The position numbers and the translations under genes were made by a program. A stretch of DNA of 64,000 nucleotides, taken from the IMG/VR virus record IMGVR_UViG_3300008954_003554, positions 19,334 through 83,333 of that record. One strand, written 5' to 3'. This DNA is from a virus. The notes below the pieces were generated by a model, which saw only the letters and a list, made by a program, of their open reading frames with translations, ran no database searches and was not told the origin of the DNA. Position 1 is the stretch's first letter. Each line of letters begins with the position of its first letter. Positions 15,334 through 22,507 of the stretch are shown one piece after another.

Positions 15334-16032
15334 ATGGAAGACAGTCGCAGAGACGCCATCATTGACGATCTACTCAAACTCAGACCTGAAGGTCTACCCA
15401 CAGAGAAAGTTGAGTACGAGGAGTACACGGAGTTCTGTTACCAGGCATACAAGGACAAGACACGATATCGTTGTACTCACCCAAACTGGGGATACGACAT
15501 CGACACGCTGTTCAGCCTGGGTCTCCGTACTCGAAACGAGCTGGAGGAATACGTCGCTAAGCGCTTCTATGAGGTTGAACATTCCAGCAGGCTCAAGAAA
15601 GGAAAGAAGTCCGGCCACAGCCGGAAGGTCAATCGACTCTGGTCTCGAATTGATTCCGCTGTCACCCAGGTCCAAGACGAAGGTCGACCAGGGATCTACA
15701 CTCTCACCAAGAGGTGGGGGTCAGCAGTCCTCGCCTCAGTGTGGGCTACGGACCATGATGAAGCTCGAACAATGGGAGAGATGTTCTACGGTCATGTCCT
15801 CAATGAGGAAGACGGACTTCGGACTCGCTTTGTGAGAATCGGTTCACCCGAAGAGGTGATTCCAGTTAACGTCGAGGCGGTAACTAGTTTGAGAGAAGAC
15901 ATCGATAGCTGTCAGAGTCGCATCAAGAGACTACAGAATCAGATCGACCAGGCAAAGGCACGTATCGGGGCCATTCAGATGATGCAGTCTCACATTCTGG
16001 GAAGCTGTGCCTCCCGTGCAGAAGAAGGCTAG
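15334..16032 (+). CDS. Unknown protein with C-terminal coiled coil, 232 aa
   Basis: No family recognised. Contains a basic patch (RLKKGKKSGHSRKVNRLW, about 86-103), a probable alpha/beta core and a C-terminal coiled coil (LREDIDSCQSRIKRLQNQID). It is monocistronic under its own promoter, between the MoxR-VWA pair and the RadA-like gene, so an early host-directed or replication role is plausible but unproved. Confidence 0.75.
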   Translation: MEDSRRDAIIDDLLKLRPEGLPTEKVEYEEYTEFCYQAYKDKTRYRCTHPNWGYDIDTLFSLGLRTRNELEEYVAKRFYEVEHSSRLKKGKKSGHSRKVNRLWSRIDSAVTQVQDEGRPGIYTLTKRWGSAVLASVWATDHDEARTMGEMFYGHVLNEEDGLRTRFVRIGSPEEVIPVNVEAVTSLREDIDSCQSRIKRLQNQIDQAKARIGAIQMMQSHILGSCASRAEEG

Positions 16033-16044
16033 TGGTGGTATAAT
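16016..16044 (+). promoter_or_regulatory. Early-type promoter GTGCAG-N17-TATAAT
   Basis: Overlaps the end of the preceding gene; the mRNA begins with the C/A-rich leader ACAAACCCAAATCCATCGAG. Confidence 0.75.
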
Positions 16045-16086
16045 AAGAAGGTAAGCTAAAACAAACCCAAATCCATCGAGGAAACA

Positions 16087-16833
16087 ATGAAGCTTAAAGT
16101 CAATCACAGTGTCTCACGAGGCACAAACATCCTGAATGTGGATGTCCCAGATCAACTTCGAAAGAGGATTCCTACCGGACTTCCTCACATTGATGATGCA
16201 CTGGGAGGCAGGGGATTTACCCCGTCCATGGTTACTCTCTTCACCGGAACACCTGGTGCGGGTAAGACCACACTCATGCTCGAAGCAGCCAATGCTTTGC
16301 AGGGAAAGGGTGCCACAGTTCTCTTCAATACCGCTGAGGAATCTCTCTTTCAGCTCAAGATGACAGTTGAGCGACTGGGTCTCCGTCACGGTTTTGTGGC
16401 AGGACAGGATACCATGGTCAAGAACTTGCTGGAGCACGCTGATGAGCTTCGCGCTAGCAATCCGAACAAGCCCTTCTTCCTCATCGTGGACTCTCTGCAG
16501 TGCCTCAATGATGGTAAGTACGGTAACCACCAGACCAACAGCAAGACAGCTCAGCGGTCGTTGTCGATGATTACGGATTATTGTAAGAAGCACTTCTGCA
16601 ATGCTGTTATCATTGGGCAGGTCACCAAGTCAGGTGCTATGGCAGGAGCAAACGTCCTGAAGCACATGGTTGATGCTTACATCACTCTTGATGTGGAGCG
16701 CAAGGATCAGGATCTGCTCGGTTGTCGGGTACTCGCCACTGAGAAGAATCGGTTCGGCGGTGCTGGTCACATCTTCTTCCTCGCTCTGAGGGAATCTGGT
16801 TTTATGGAGGTATCACGGGTTTCGGTGGGTTAA
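16087..16833 (+). CDS. RadA/Sms-like RecA-fold ATPase
   Basis: 248 residues. Walker A GTPGAGKT (54-61), Walker B FFLIVDSLQ (about 135-143) and the RadA signature KNRFG (220-224). The zinc finger and Lon-like domain of cellular RadA are absent. RadA drives branch migration during recombination; a core-only phage version may serve as recombinase or replication helicase loader. Strong promoter and leader suggest high early expression. Downstream DNA carries two interleaved inverted repeats. Confidence 0.85.
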   Translation: MKLKVNHSVSRGTNILNVDVPDQLRKRIPTGLPHIDDALGGRGFTPSMVTLFTGTPGAGKTTLMLEAANALQGKGATVLFNTAEESLFQLKMTVERLGLRHGFVAGQDTMVKNLLEHADELRASNPNKPFFLIVDSLQCLNDGKYGNHQTNSKTAQRSLSMITDYCKKHFCNAVIIGQVTKSGAMAGANVLKHMVDAYITLDVERKDQDLLGCRVLATEKNRFGGAGHIFFLALRESGFMEVSRVSVG

Positions 16834-16890
16834 CCGCCGAACCTGCCGGCCGGGTGTGATACCTCTACCTCATGGGTTGCCCGGCCGGCA
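16808..16890 (+). terminator. Interleaved inverted repeats after the RadA-like gene
   Basis: AGGTATCAC (16808-16816, inside the gene end) pairs with GTGATACCT (16856-16864); TGCCGGCCGGG (16844-16854) pairs perfectly with CCCGGCCGGCA (16880-16890). The helices overlap in order, so they could form a pseudoknot or exclude each other. There is no T-run, so it could be a terminator, mRNA stabiliser or attenuator for the next gene. Confidence 0.5.
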
Positions 16891-16920
16891 CCCCCTCCCA
16901 CACGTCTAAGGAGAGCCAAA

Positions 16921-17127
16921 ATGACAGTCGGTGACATGGTACGAATCAAAGGCAACTTTCAGGTGCAGCATGGCGCTGCCCTCGGTGAAGTCTGGCCCGA
17001 GGTTTACGGCCAGATCGGTGTGATCGTTGGCTTGGCCAAGCGACTCTATATTCCCGCAGCCAAAGTCATGGTACTGGGTGAGGTCGCTGAGTTCGACCTC
17101 GATGAACTGGAGAAAGTAAATGACTGA
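16921..17127 (+). CDS. SH3/KOW-like mini-protein (second array, member 1)
   Basis: 68 residues, MTVGDMVRIKG start after AAGGAGAGCC. GQIGVIVGL and AKVMVLGEV strands. Overlaps the next small gene, whose ATG lies at 17120. Confidence 0.7.
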   Translation: MTVGDMVRIKGNFQVQHGAALGEVWPEVYGQIGVIVGLAKRLYIPAAKVMVLGEVAEFDLDELEKVND

Positions 17128-17278
17128 CAAAGAGATTATTCGTGAAGCATACTTCGCACTGGCCGGCTATCGAAGCCCGACACTAACAAGACAGCAGCGG
17201 GAGAATGAACTACAGAGATGTTATACACTTCTTGCGGACGCTCTGTATAGACGGGATGAGGAAGATGAAAGTAGGTGA
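17120..17278 (+). CDS. 52-aa helical protein inside the second array
   Basis: ATG 17120 overlaps the previous gene end. Sequence (MTDKEIIREAYFALAGYRS) is helical and unlike the SH3 genes. It ends EEDESR at exactly the 14-base junction, with the next ATG at 17265, so an unrelated protein has been fitted into the array junction. Confidence 0.6.
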   Translation: MTDKEIIREAYFALAGYRSPTLTRQQRENELQRCYTLLADALYRRDEEDESR

Positions 17279-17432
17279 CCTGGTAAAGTATAAAGGTTCA
17301 GTCGGAATTGTTCTTGGGCCTTGCACAAAGCGCTGGGCTAAGCCCGCTGATGTTTGGGTACTTTGGCCTCATAAGCACAGGCCCATGATCGAGAGCAGCG
17401 ACTTTATGGAGTTAGTAAATGCAAGTCGGTGA
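17265..17432 (+). CDS. SH3/KOW-like mini-protein (second array, member 3)
   Basis: 55 residues from ATG 17265 (MKVGDLVKYKGSVGIV); the longer frame from 17205 reads through the neighbouring gene. Ends VNASR with the next ATG at 17419. Confidence 0.72.
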   Translation: MKVGDLVKYKGSVGIVLGPCTKRWAKPADVWVLWPHKHRPMIESSDFMELVNASR

Positions 17433-17610
17433 CCTGGTATCATTGAAGATGAAGAAGACACAACCCCCTCAGGTACCTTGCCATGGCATCGTACTCAATC
17501 TATGGCGGAATCATAAGGGACGGCTTGTTGAAGTAGAGGTGATGTGGTCAGAAGGTAATGTTAGAAGGTTCCGTGCTGATCTCTTCGAGGTGATCAATGG
17601 AAGTAGGTGA
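17419..17610 (+). CDS. SH3/KOW-like mini-protein (second array, member 4)
   Basis: 63 residues, MQVGDLVSLK start; CHGIVLNLW and VEVEVMWSE strands. Ends VINGSR at the junction with the gene at 17597. Confidence 0.72.
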   Translation: MQVGDLVSLKMKKTQPPQVPCHGIVLNLWRNHKGRLVEVEVMWSEGNVRRFRADLFEVINGSR

Positions 17611-17779
17611 TATTGTTCATGATCATGCTGTTGGTCGCAATGGCATCATCCTATCTAAGACGGTGTGTGCGTGGAAAGTTAACTGGTTCTATGTCTTTTA
17701 CGGCGACGGCTCCATCGAGCAGGCACGTGCCAATGAGCTAAGCATACTTTCTTGTAAAGCGCTCAGAAATGATGTATAA
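17597..17779 (+). CDS. SH3/KOW-like mini-protein (second array, last member)
   Basis: 60 residues, MEVGDIVHDH start; NGIILSKTV and WFYVFYGDG strands. The end of the gene contains the next promoter: its stop TAA lies inside the -10 TATAAT. Confidence 0.72.
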   Translation: MEVGDIVHDHAVGRNGIILSKTVCAWKVNWFYVFYGDGSIEQARANELSILSCKALRNDV

Positions 17780-17780
17780 T
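17752..17780 (+). promoter_or_regulatory. Early-type promoter TTGTAA-N17-TATAAT
   Basis: Fully embedded in the end of the upstream gene. Leader AATCACCAAGGAGG. Confidence 0.75.
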
Positions 17781-17803
17781 ATAATCACCAAGGAGGAATA
17801 TTC

Positions 17804-18211
17804 ATGTCAGTTCAGTTAGCAAATATTCAACACGACGGCGGCACTCACGATGTGTCTGTGGAAACAGAGGGTGATCAGTGTGTCATCAAGTTTGGCGGCA
17901 GCTTCACGCTCCGCGTGGATGAGGCAAATCTAAATAAGCTGCGTGAGATGATTCACATCGCGGCTCGTGACTTGACCATTGAGCGACGTGATACTGCCGG
18001 TGCTCGGGAGTGGTCGGAGTCGGGGTTAGACGACGTGTTTGACTTTGATGAGAGCGATGAGATCTCGGGTGAAGACCTGAAGGCGGCTGATGAGATCTGG
18101 CAATCGAGCGTTGAAGCTGACATGATCCAGCGTGGGATCGACGCGCGCGAGATGATGAAGGGAACAGCTAGCGCTGGAGACTGGAACCCGAACGATCCAT
18201 CCAACTGGTAG
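17804..18211 (+). CDS. Unknown acidic protein, 135 aa
   Basis: N-terminal beta segment (HDVSVETEGDQCVIKFGGSF), helix (LNKLREMIHIAARDL), then an acidic region (DDVFDFDESDEISGEDL) and C-terminal NPNDPSNW. No family recognised. First gene of a four-gene operon. Confidence 0.7.
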   Translation: MSVQLANIQHDGGTHDVSVETEGDQCVIKFGGSFTLRVDEANLNKLREMIHIAARDLTIERRDTAGAREWSESGLDDVFDFDESDEISGEDLKAADEIWQSSVEADMIQRGIDAREMMKGTASAGDWNPNDPSNW

Positions 18212-18217
18212 GTAGAT

Positions 18218-18427
18218 ATGTTACAAATTCCATGGACAGTCGTGTTTGCGAAAGAGAGACAATCATTTACGCACCCCTCAGAGTACGTTGCGAAGGAGCT
18301 CTACGGGTCGATAGAGCAGAAAGCTATGCTCGAACAGGCCAATCAGTATGCGACACATGTCGGCTATGCGTCGGTTGTCTGCATCATCAAGGGGAGCCAT
18401 GCTGGAGGATTCTATGCAAATCGGTGA
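18218..18427 (+). CDS. Small protein, 69 aa
   Basis: MLQIPWTVVFAKERQ start; looks like a small alpha/beta domain (GYASVVCIIKGSHAGGFYANR). It ends at the 14-base junction: ATGCAAATCGGTGA is both its end and the start of the next gene. Confidence 0.65.
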   Translation: MLQIPWTVVFAKERQSFTHPSEYVAKELYGSIEQKAMLEQANQYATHVGYASVVCIIKGSHAGGFYANR

Positions 18428-18587
18428 CATTGTTAGGTATAAGAACGAGAACACACCCTTTGGGACGATTGTTTGGATCATGCCCAAGGAAGAGAGAAAG
18501 GATAATGTTCTTGTGATGTGGAGCAAGAATAGGAAGTGGTTTGTGTGGCCTGAGAACATCGAGGTAGTAAATGAACGTGCAGCTTAG
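18414..18587 (+). CDS. SH3/KOW-like mini-protein (isolated array junction)
   Basis: 57 residues from ATG 18414 (MQIGDIVRYKN), chosen over the longer frame from 18348 for the junction. FGTIVWIMP and NVLVMWSKN strands. Overlaps the next gene start at 18571. Confidence 0.7.
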   Translation: MQIGDIVRYKNENTPFGTIVWIMPKEERKDNVLVMWSKNRKWFVWPENIEVVNERAA

Positions 18588-18765
18588 TAAAGAAGAGTAT
18601 GATACAATGATTGAGGCACTTGCACTCTATTCTAGCACCCATCACAAGGAGTTCCTAGATAACCAGGTCTACGCCGGAGTAGAGAGCAAAGGGTGTAGGG
18701 ATCGATGGCTGAATTCACATAAGCTCATTGAAAAGCTTGAAATGATTGAAGGTCAGAATACGTAA
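18571..18765 (+). CDS. Small helical protein, 64 aa
   Basis: MNVQLSKEEYDTMIEALALY; helical, with two conserved-looking segments (STHHKEFLDNQVY, RDRWLNSHKLIEKL). Resembles small phage proteins of unknown function. Overlaps the preceding gene by 17 bases. Confidence 0.65.
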   Translation: MNVQLSKEEYDTMIEALALYSSTHHKEFLDNQVYAGVESKGCRDRWLNSHKLIEKLEMIEGQNT

Positions 18766-18769
18766 CAAC

Positions 18770-18798
18770 GTGCAGCTCTTGCGCTTTGTTGGTATAAT
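18770..18798 (+). promoter_or_regulatory. Early-type promoter GTGCAG-N17-TATAAT
   Basis: Drives the gene at 18818; leader AAGGAGG. Confidence 0.72.
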
Positions 18799-18817
18799 AG
18801 ATTCAAGGAGGCAAACC

Positions 18818-19600
18818 ATGCCACGCAAATCTCACGATCTTCGTCTTAGTCAGGCTGTTGAGCTTCTTCAGGCCTATGAGGCAGCTGACCATCAAGGGAC
18901 CGAGGTCTCTTTCGTCAGGGACATGATTGCCCGCATGGGGCGTCGGAAGCAGATGTCTCCCAAGCAGAGGGGCTGGCTTGATTCACTCATCGAGCAGGGG
19001 GTTCCAGCTCCCAAGGGGGACTCAAAGCTTATTGATGAGATCGAGCGCCTGCTCAAAGTTCCCGGCGCTGATCACGTTCATCAGCCGCTGCGAGACTTTC
19101 TCTTCCGAGAAAAGAAGGGTTGGACACTTTCTCCCAAGCAGATCGCCTTTCGAGACAGGCTGATAGATGAAGCCAGAGTCATCGAGCGCGACGGTCCTTG
19201 GTTCCCATCGAGCGAGCAAGCAGAAAAGCTCAGAAGCTGTGCAGCTATGTCTCCGAGCCGCAGCGGGATGTACTGGTCCACGCACCCAGGCGAGGAGCGA
19301 GCGCTTAAGAAGGTTTTGTCGTGGCTAGAGGGCTGTGATAAGTTTGTAGACTCGTGGTCTGTAGACAAGGTGCTTCACAGCTTCAGGAGCGGATTGAAAG
19401 AGATGGAGGCACCTTACGCTTCCGCCGGTGATATCGTCTGGGGGAATCACGGAAAGTATTACGGAAAGATGGCTCTTGTTACCGGTGGTCCTGCCATCGC
19501 TGAGAACGGCCGTATCGGATACCCGGTCTTGATCGACGGGGTATCAACAACCTTCTCGAAAGGGATGATCACCAAGCGCCGACCGAAGGCAAGGGAGTAA
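18818..19600 (+). CDS. Unknown protein with repeated MSPKQ modules and SH3-like C-terminus
   Basis: 260 residues from ATG 18818 after AAGGAGG. Residues 45-125 contain two copies of a helical module (MSPKQRGWLDSLIEQG and LSPKQIAFRDRLIDEA), with a third degenerate copy. The C-terminal ~55 residues (ASAGDIVWGNHGKYYGKMAL) look like an SH3/KOW domain. The helical SPKQ module recurs in phage proteins of unknown role. It may be an adaptor that joins the early SH3 family to a helical partner-binding part. Confidence 0.7.
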   Translation: MPRKSHDLRLSQAVELLQAYEAADHQGTEVSFVRDMIARMGRRKQMSPKQRGWLDSLIEQGVPAPKGDSKLIDEIERLLKVPGADHVHQPLRDFLFREKKGWTLSPKQIAFRDRLIDEARVIERDGPWFPSSEQAEKLRSCAAMSPSRSGMYWSTHPGEERALKKVLSWLEGCDKFVDSWSVDKVLHSFRSGLKEMEAPYASAGDIVWGNHGKYYGKMALVTGGPAIAENGRIGYPVLIDGVSTTFSKGMITKRRPKARE

Positions 19601-19602
19601 CC

Positions 19603-19785
19603 ATGGGTGATACGATTAAGTCAGGGAAGTGCAGACTGTGCACGGGTCAAGGTCTCGGAGTTCAGATGGTCGACACACGTGGTCAACCAGCTGTGTTCCA
19701 CTGCAAGCAGTGCGAGCCCGTCTACTTCCACCGTCTATCGATGCTTGACAAGGAGAGGTTTCTCAAAGGTGCAGGTGTAGAGTGA
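19603..19785 (+). CDS. Zinc-ribbon mini-protein, 60 aa
   Basis: Two CxxC knuckles (CRLCTGQG and CKQCEPV) bind one zinc by the usual ribbon pattern. Starts three bases after the upstream stop with an AAGGGAGTAACC site. Stop overlaps the next GTG. Confidence 0.72.
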   Translation: MGDTIKSGKCRLCTGQGLGVQMVDTRGQPAVFHCKQCEPVYFHRLSMLDKERFLKGAGVE

Positions 19786-19901
19786 CATTTGATCTAGGCT
19801 TCTGGCTAAGTGGCGGGTTCTTCTTCTCTCTCGGCATGTTCATTGGGATTTGGGCTGAGCATCGAGCCCGAGAATATTATGAACGGAAGGGAAAGGAGTA
19901 G
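19782..19901 (+). CDS. 39-aa single-pass membrane peptide
   Basis: GTGA overlap with the zinc-ribbon gene. Membrane helix FWLSGGFFFSLGMFIGIWA, then a charged tail (EHRAREYYERKGKE). Function unknown. Confidence 0.6.
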   Translation: MTFDLGFWLSGGFFFSLGMFIGIWAEHRAREYYERKGKE

Positions 19902-19920
19902 TCCCCGGACACCCTCTCTC

Positions 19921-19949
19921 ATGTAAACTTGGGTAGTCTGTGGTATAAT
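19921..19949 (+). promoter_or_regulatory. Early-type promoter ATGTAA-N17-TATAAT
   Basis: Leader TATCACCAAGGAGG before 19971. Confidence 0.76.
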
Positions 19950-19970
19950 ATTATCACCAAGGAGGTCCAG

Positions 19971-20255
19971 ATGGATTTGAATGTTGATGTGATCGATAAC
20001 GAGACCGGTGAGATTTACCGGGAGGGCGTGCTGCTTGCGAGTGCGCATATCTTTATTGCCAAAGAGAATGGTAATATTGTCCGGGACGAAGTGAACACCG
20101 TTCACCTTGATGAGATTGATGGCGGCGGCGAGATAAAAGTCCGTGATATCTATGTCGATTTTCCGGAAGAGAGAAGGAAGAGAGATTTGTCAGCTGAGGC
20201 AATAATCAAGGCCAGGGAGTTCTGGCAGTATGAGAATGGCGGGGGTCAGGTATGA
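19971..20255 (+). CDS. Unknown acidic protein, 94 aa
   Basis: ATG 19971 directly after GGAGGTCCAG. Begins MDLNVDVIDNETGEIYREGV; a small beta domain followed by a basic helix. ATGA-coupled to the next gene. Function unknown. Confidence 0.68.
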   Translation: MDLNVDVIDNETGEIYREGVLLASAHIFIAKENGNIVRDEVNTVHLDEIDGGGEIKVRDIYVDFPEERRKRDLSAEAIIKAREFWQYENGGGQV

Positions 20256-20500
20256 ATATCTATACATTTGTAATCGGTAGCGCTGACGACTTCGAGGGAA
20301 TCGAAGATTTGACGGACTATGTGGACCAGGAGGGTTGCGACGGCGGTTTGAACTACAGCTGCCATGAGTTCGCAGTACATCCGGAGTGTGACGAGGAGAC
20401 AGTGACCCTGATCGGTCGTGGTATCGCGTTCAGTAACGACTGGTGCATGGACCACACTTTCAGTTTCCTCGTCCGCGGGGAGATTTCCCCTGTAGTCTGA
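20252..20500 (+). CDS. Small protein, 82 aa
   Basis: ATGA-coupled. MNIYTFVIGSADDFEGIEDL then a Cys-containing core (GCDGGLNYSCHEFAVH). Resembles a compact alpha/beta fold; no family recognised. Confidence 0.68.
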   Translation: MNIYTFVIGSADDFEGIEDLTDYVDQEGCDGGLNYSCHEFAVHPECDEETVTLIGRGIAFSNDWCMDHTFSFLVRGEISPVV

Positions 20501-20518
20501 AGTGTGTGGTGGTATAAT
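20490..20518 (+). promoter_or_regulatory. Early-type promoter CTGTAG-N17-TATAAT
   Basis: The -35 overlaps the end of the upstream gene. Leader AATCACCAAGCAAGGAG. Confidence 0.74.
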
Positions 20519-20542
20519 ATAATCACCAAGCAAGGAGATGCA

Positions 20543-20773
20543 ATGCCTATTCAAGAACTAGACGAAATGGAAAAGCTACTCGATGAAACTGCAGACTGCT
20601 TCGAGGACACTATGAAGCAGCTGTTCGATGAGGATCCCGGGATGTTCGAGGGTCGGTCTACCCAGGCAAGCTGGTCAGCTCAGGTAAGTTTTGCTGGCGA
20701 TGAGCTTCGCAAGGAACTCAACAAGGTTATCGAGCAGATAGAGATTCGACTACACGATGGACAGTTCGCATAA
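20543..20773 (+). CDS. Small acidic helical protein, 76 aa
   Basis: ATG 20543 after AAGGAGATGC. Helical (MEKLLDETADCFEDTMKQLF, ELNKVIEQIEIRL). Function unknown. TAATG overlap with the next peptide. Confidence 0.65.
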   Translation: MPIQELDEMEKLLDETADCFEDTMKQLFDEDPGMFEGRSTQASWSAQVSFAGDELRKELNKVIEQIEIRLHDGQFA

Positions 20774-20853
20774 TGTGGAGGGTCGAAGCTATATTCTGGA
20801 TTCTATCCGGACTTGCGGTTGGATGGCTCGTGCTGGGTGTTCCAGCACACTAG
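20773..20853 (+). CDS. 26-aa membrane peptide
   Basis: TAATG overlap. Nearly all of it is a hydrophobic helix (FWILSGLAVGWLVLGVP). The tight coupling argues that it is real; no homology can be judged at this length. Confidence 0.45.
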   Translation: MWRVEAIFWILSGLAVGWLVLGVPAH

Positions 20854-20865
20854 GGGATGATTGTT

Positions 20866-21036
20866 ATGTTAAGTCAAATGTGGTTATGGACAGCGACAGT
20901 GAGGCTCCCAAACGGAGATGCTCCTGCTACAGTGATCGCTCCCGATCAGTGGACAGCGCGACGAATGATTGAAGCGCAGTTCGGGAAGGGATCGATTCTT
21001 GGTGACTACGTCGAGTGCGTAAAGGCTGTCGGATGA
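20866..21036 (+). CDS. Small protein, 56 aa
   Basis: ATG 20866 has AGGGG nine bases upstream, so I prefer it to ATG 20857. Begins MLSQMWLWTATVRLPNGD; the pattern APDQWTARRMIEAQFGKG is compact alpha/beta. Stop overlaps the next start as ATGA. Confidence 0.6.
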   Translation: MLSQMWLWTATVRLPNGDAPATVIAPDQWTARRMIEAQFGKGSILGDYVECVKAVG

Positions 21037-21221
21037 TGGAGCGAGGGGACCAGGTCCTTGTAACTCAGGGAACTTATCGCGAGTGCACTGGGCAGGTTGT
21101 ATTTCTTGATCATGTTGACAGCCTTGCCACCATTGCCCTCGACCAGCACAGCATGCTGCTGAAGATAAGTATTGCTAGTCTTGAGCTAGTCACGTGTAAA
21201 TCCAGGGCTGGTAAGGTATAA
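21033..21221 (+). CDS. SH3/KOW-like mini-protein, 62 aa
   Basis: ATGA-coupled at 21033; ATG 21036 is also possible. GDQVLVTQGTYRECTGQVVF and ATIALDQHS strands. The end of the gene overlaps the next promoter's -10. Confidence 0.65.
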   Translation: MMERGDQVLVTQGTYRECTGQVVFLDHVDSLATIALDQHSMLLKISIASLELVTCKSRAGKV

Positions 21222-21222
21222 T
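21194..21222 (+). promoter_or_regulatory. Early-type promoter GTGTAA-N17-TATAAT
   Basis: Lies within the end of the upstream gene. Leader ATATCCAGGAGG before 21241. Confidence 0.75.
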
Positions 21223-21240
21223 ATATCCAGGAGGCGACAC

Positions 21241-21402
21241 ATGCCCAAGAAGAAGCAGAAGAAGCAATTCACCAGCAAGGCCCAGGAGCGTCGTGCTCGT
21301 AACTGGCTCGCTGTCCACGCGTTTCAGCGGAGCGGTGCTGGTCGGCATACTGATAAGAAGAAGAAGGCCAGCAAGCAGGCGTGCCGAGGGAGCCATCAGT
21401 GA
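21241..21402 (+). CDS. Very basic small protein, 53 aa
   Basis: MPKKKQKKQFTSKAQERRAR start, then NWLAVHAFQRSGAGRHTDKK. Likely nucleic-acid binding by charge. Its last base begins the next gene. Confidence 0.62.
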   Translation: MPKKKQKKQFTSKAQERRARNWLAVHAFQRSGAGRHTDKKKKASKQACRGSHQ

Positions 21403-21584
21403 TGGAGTCAGCTGTTGCTATCGTGTTCTTCATACTCTGGACAGTCTTGATTATCCTAGTCTTGAACCCAGAGTTATTCATCCGGCTCAGGTACCGTATC
21501 GACATCGATGATGTGGATGATCAGTCTGACAAGCCTGATCTAGCGCCGGAGAAAGATGAACCAAAGCTAGATCGTTACGTGTAA
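21402..21584 (+). CDS. Single-pass membrane protein with acidic tail, 60 aa
   Basis: ATG 21402 shares a base with the previous TGA. Membrane helix AVAIVFFILWTVLIILVLNP, then an acidic cytoplasmic tail (IDIDDVDDQSDKPDL). The stop TAA lies in the next promoter's -35. Confidence 0.65.
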   Translation: MESAVAIVFFILWTVLIILVLNPELFIRLRYRIDIDDVDDQSDKPDLAPEKDEPKLDRYV

Positions 21585-21607
21585 AGCGCCCATAAGTTTT
21601 GTATAAT
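21579..21607 (+). promoter_or_regulatory. Early-type promoter GTGTAA-N17-TATAAT
   Basis: The -35 ends with the upstream stop codon. AGGAGG precedes 21627. Confidence 0.75.
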
Positions 21608-21626
21608 GTACCCAGGAGGTAATACC

Positions 21627-21857
21627 ATGACCGAGCTTGAAGAAGCACAGATGAGAGCAGCCGAGTTCACGAACTCATTGGCATGCTTGTATCACATTCA
21701 ACAACTGCTTGCTGTGGGAGAGGAGGCTAAGGGAAGTATCCGAGACAGGACACTGCCTGATCCGGTTCGCAAGCAGGCAATTCAGGATCTTCGCCACGTC
21801 AATCTACAATTCAATGTGGTCGCTGCTGCGCGCGCTGTGTTGGGAATCTCAGCTTAG
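21627..21857 (+). CDS. Small helical protein, 76 aa
   Basis: ATG 21627 after AGGAGGTAATACC. Helical throughout (MTELEEAQMRAAEFTNSLA). No family recognised. Confidence 0.68.
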   Translation: MTELEEAQMRAAEFTNSLACLYHIQQLLAVGEEAKGSIRDRTLPDPVRKQAIQDLRHVNLQFNVVAAARAVLGISA

Positions 21858-21867
21858 GAGAAGAATC

Positions 21868-22104
21868 ATGACAACTGCAGAGATCATTGCTAACTACAAG
21901 GCCATGCAGGAGATGAAGCCTCATAGCTCCATCCTCCGCGAAGTGCGCATCCAGTATGCCGACATGGCAGAGGGTGGCGACGGGGGGACCTTGGGTTACG
22001 CCCCTGACGGTTTCAATCGCCCACCAACCTGTCGTGAGTACAACTACCCTGGCAAACCGGACTCTTTCTTCCAGGAAGTCAGACAGGCTCTGGGATGGCA
22101 ATGA
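21868..22104 (+). CDS. Small protein, 78 aa
   Basis: ATG 21868 after GGAGAAGAATC. MTTAEIIANYKAMQEMKPHS, then a Gly-rich, Pro/Tyr-rich C-terminal half (PPTCREYNYPGKPDSF). ATGA overlap with the next gene. Confidence 0.65.
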   Translation: MTTAEIIANYKAMQEMKPHSSILREVRIQYADMAEGGDGGTLGYAPDGFNRPPTCREYNYPGKPDSFFQEVRQALGWQ

Positions 22105-22391
22105 GCGAATCCAATATTGTCTACCTTGATGACCACAGACAAATTAATCCCATCCTGGGTCGAGGCGACCTGGTCCGAATTGTCTCTCCGGAGATAGATG
22201 GGATTGTTGTGGGGGTGACAGCTGTCATGGGACCCGATTCAGACGCACCAGGTCAGGCAGCGTCTGTTGATGTTGCTGTTCCTTACGACGAAGAATGGGT
22301 GATTCATGAGGACGTCCCAGTCCAGGAATTGCATCGAGTTATCAACAAGGAGTATCAGGTGTCGAGGATGATAGACACAGAGGAGGGATAG
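22101..22391 (+). CDS. SH3/KOW-like protein, 96 aa
   Basis: ATG 22101 makes the ATGA overlap; an ATG two codons earlier is also possible. GRGDLVRIVSPEIDGIVVGV carries the GDLV pattern of the family, with a longer second half (VDVAVPYDEEWVIHEDVPV). Confidence 0.65.
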   Translation: MSESNIVYLDDHRQINPILGRGDLVRIVSPEIDGIVVGVTAVMGPDSDAPGQAASVDVAVPYDEEWVIHEDVPVQELHRVINKEYQVSRMIDTEEG

Positions 22392-22422
22392 AAAAAAGAA
22401 TTGTGACCTACGTGTCGACTTC

Positions 22423-22451
22423 GTGTAGCACTGAGGGTGTGATGGTATAAT
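22423..22451 (+). promoter_or_regulatory. Early-type promoter GTGTAG-N17-TATAAT
   Basis: Drives 22508 through a longer leader that ends in the C/A-rich CCCCAAAACCCCCGAGG. Confidence 0.78.
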
Positions 22452-22507
22452 ATTATCATGGAGGGGATGGATCCCTCCTCTCAACCCCAAAACCCCCGAG
22501 GTTAATC

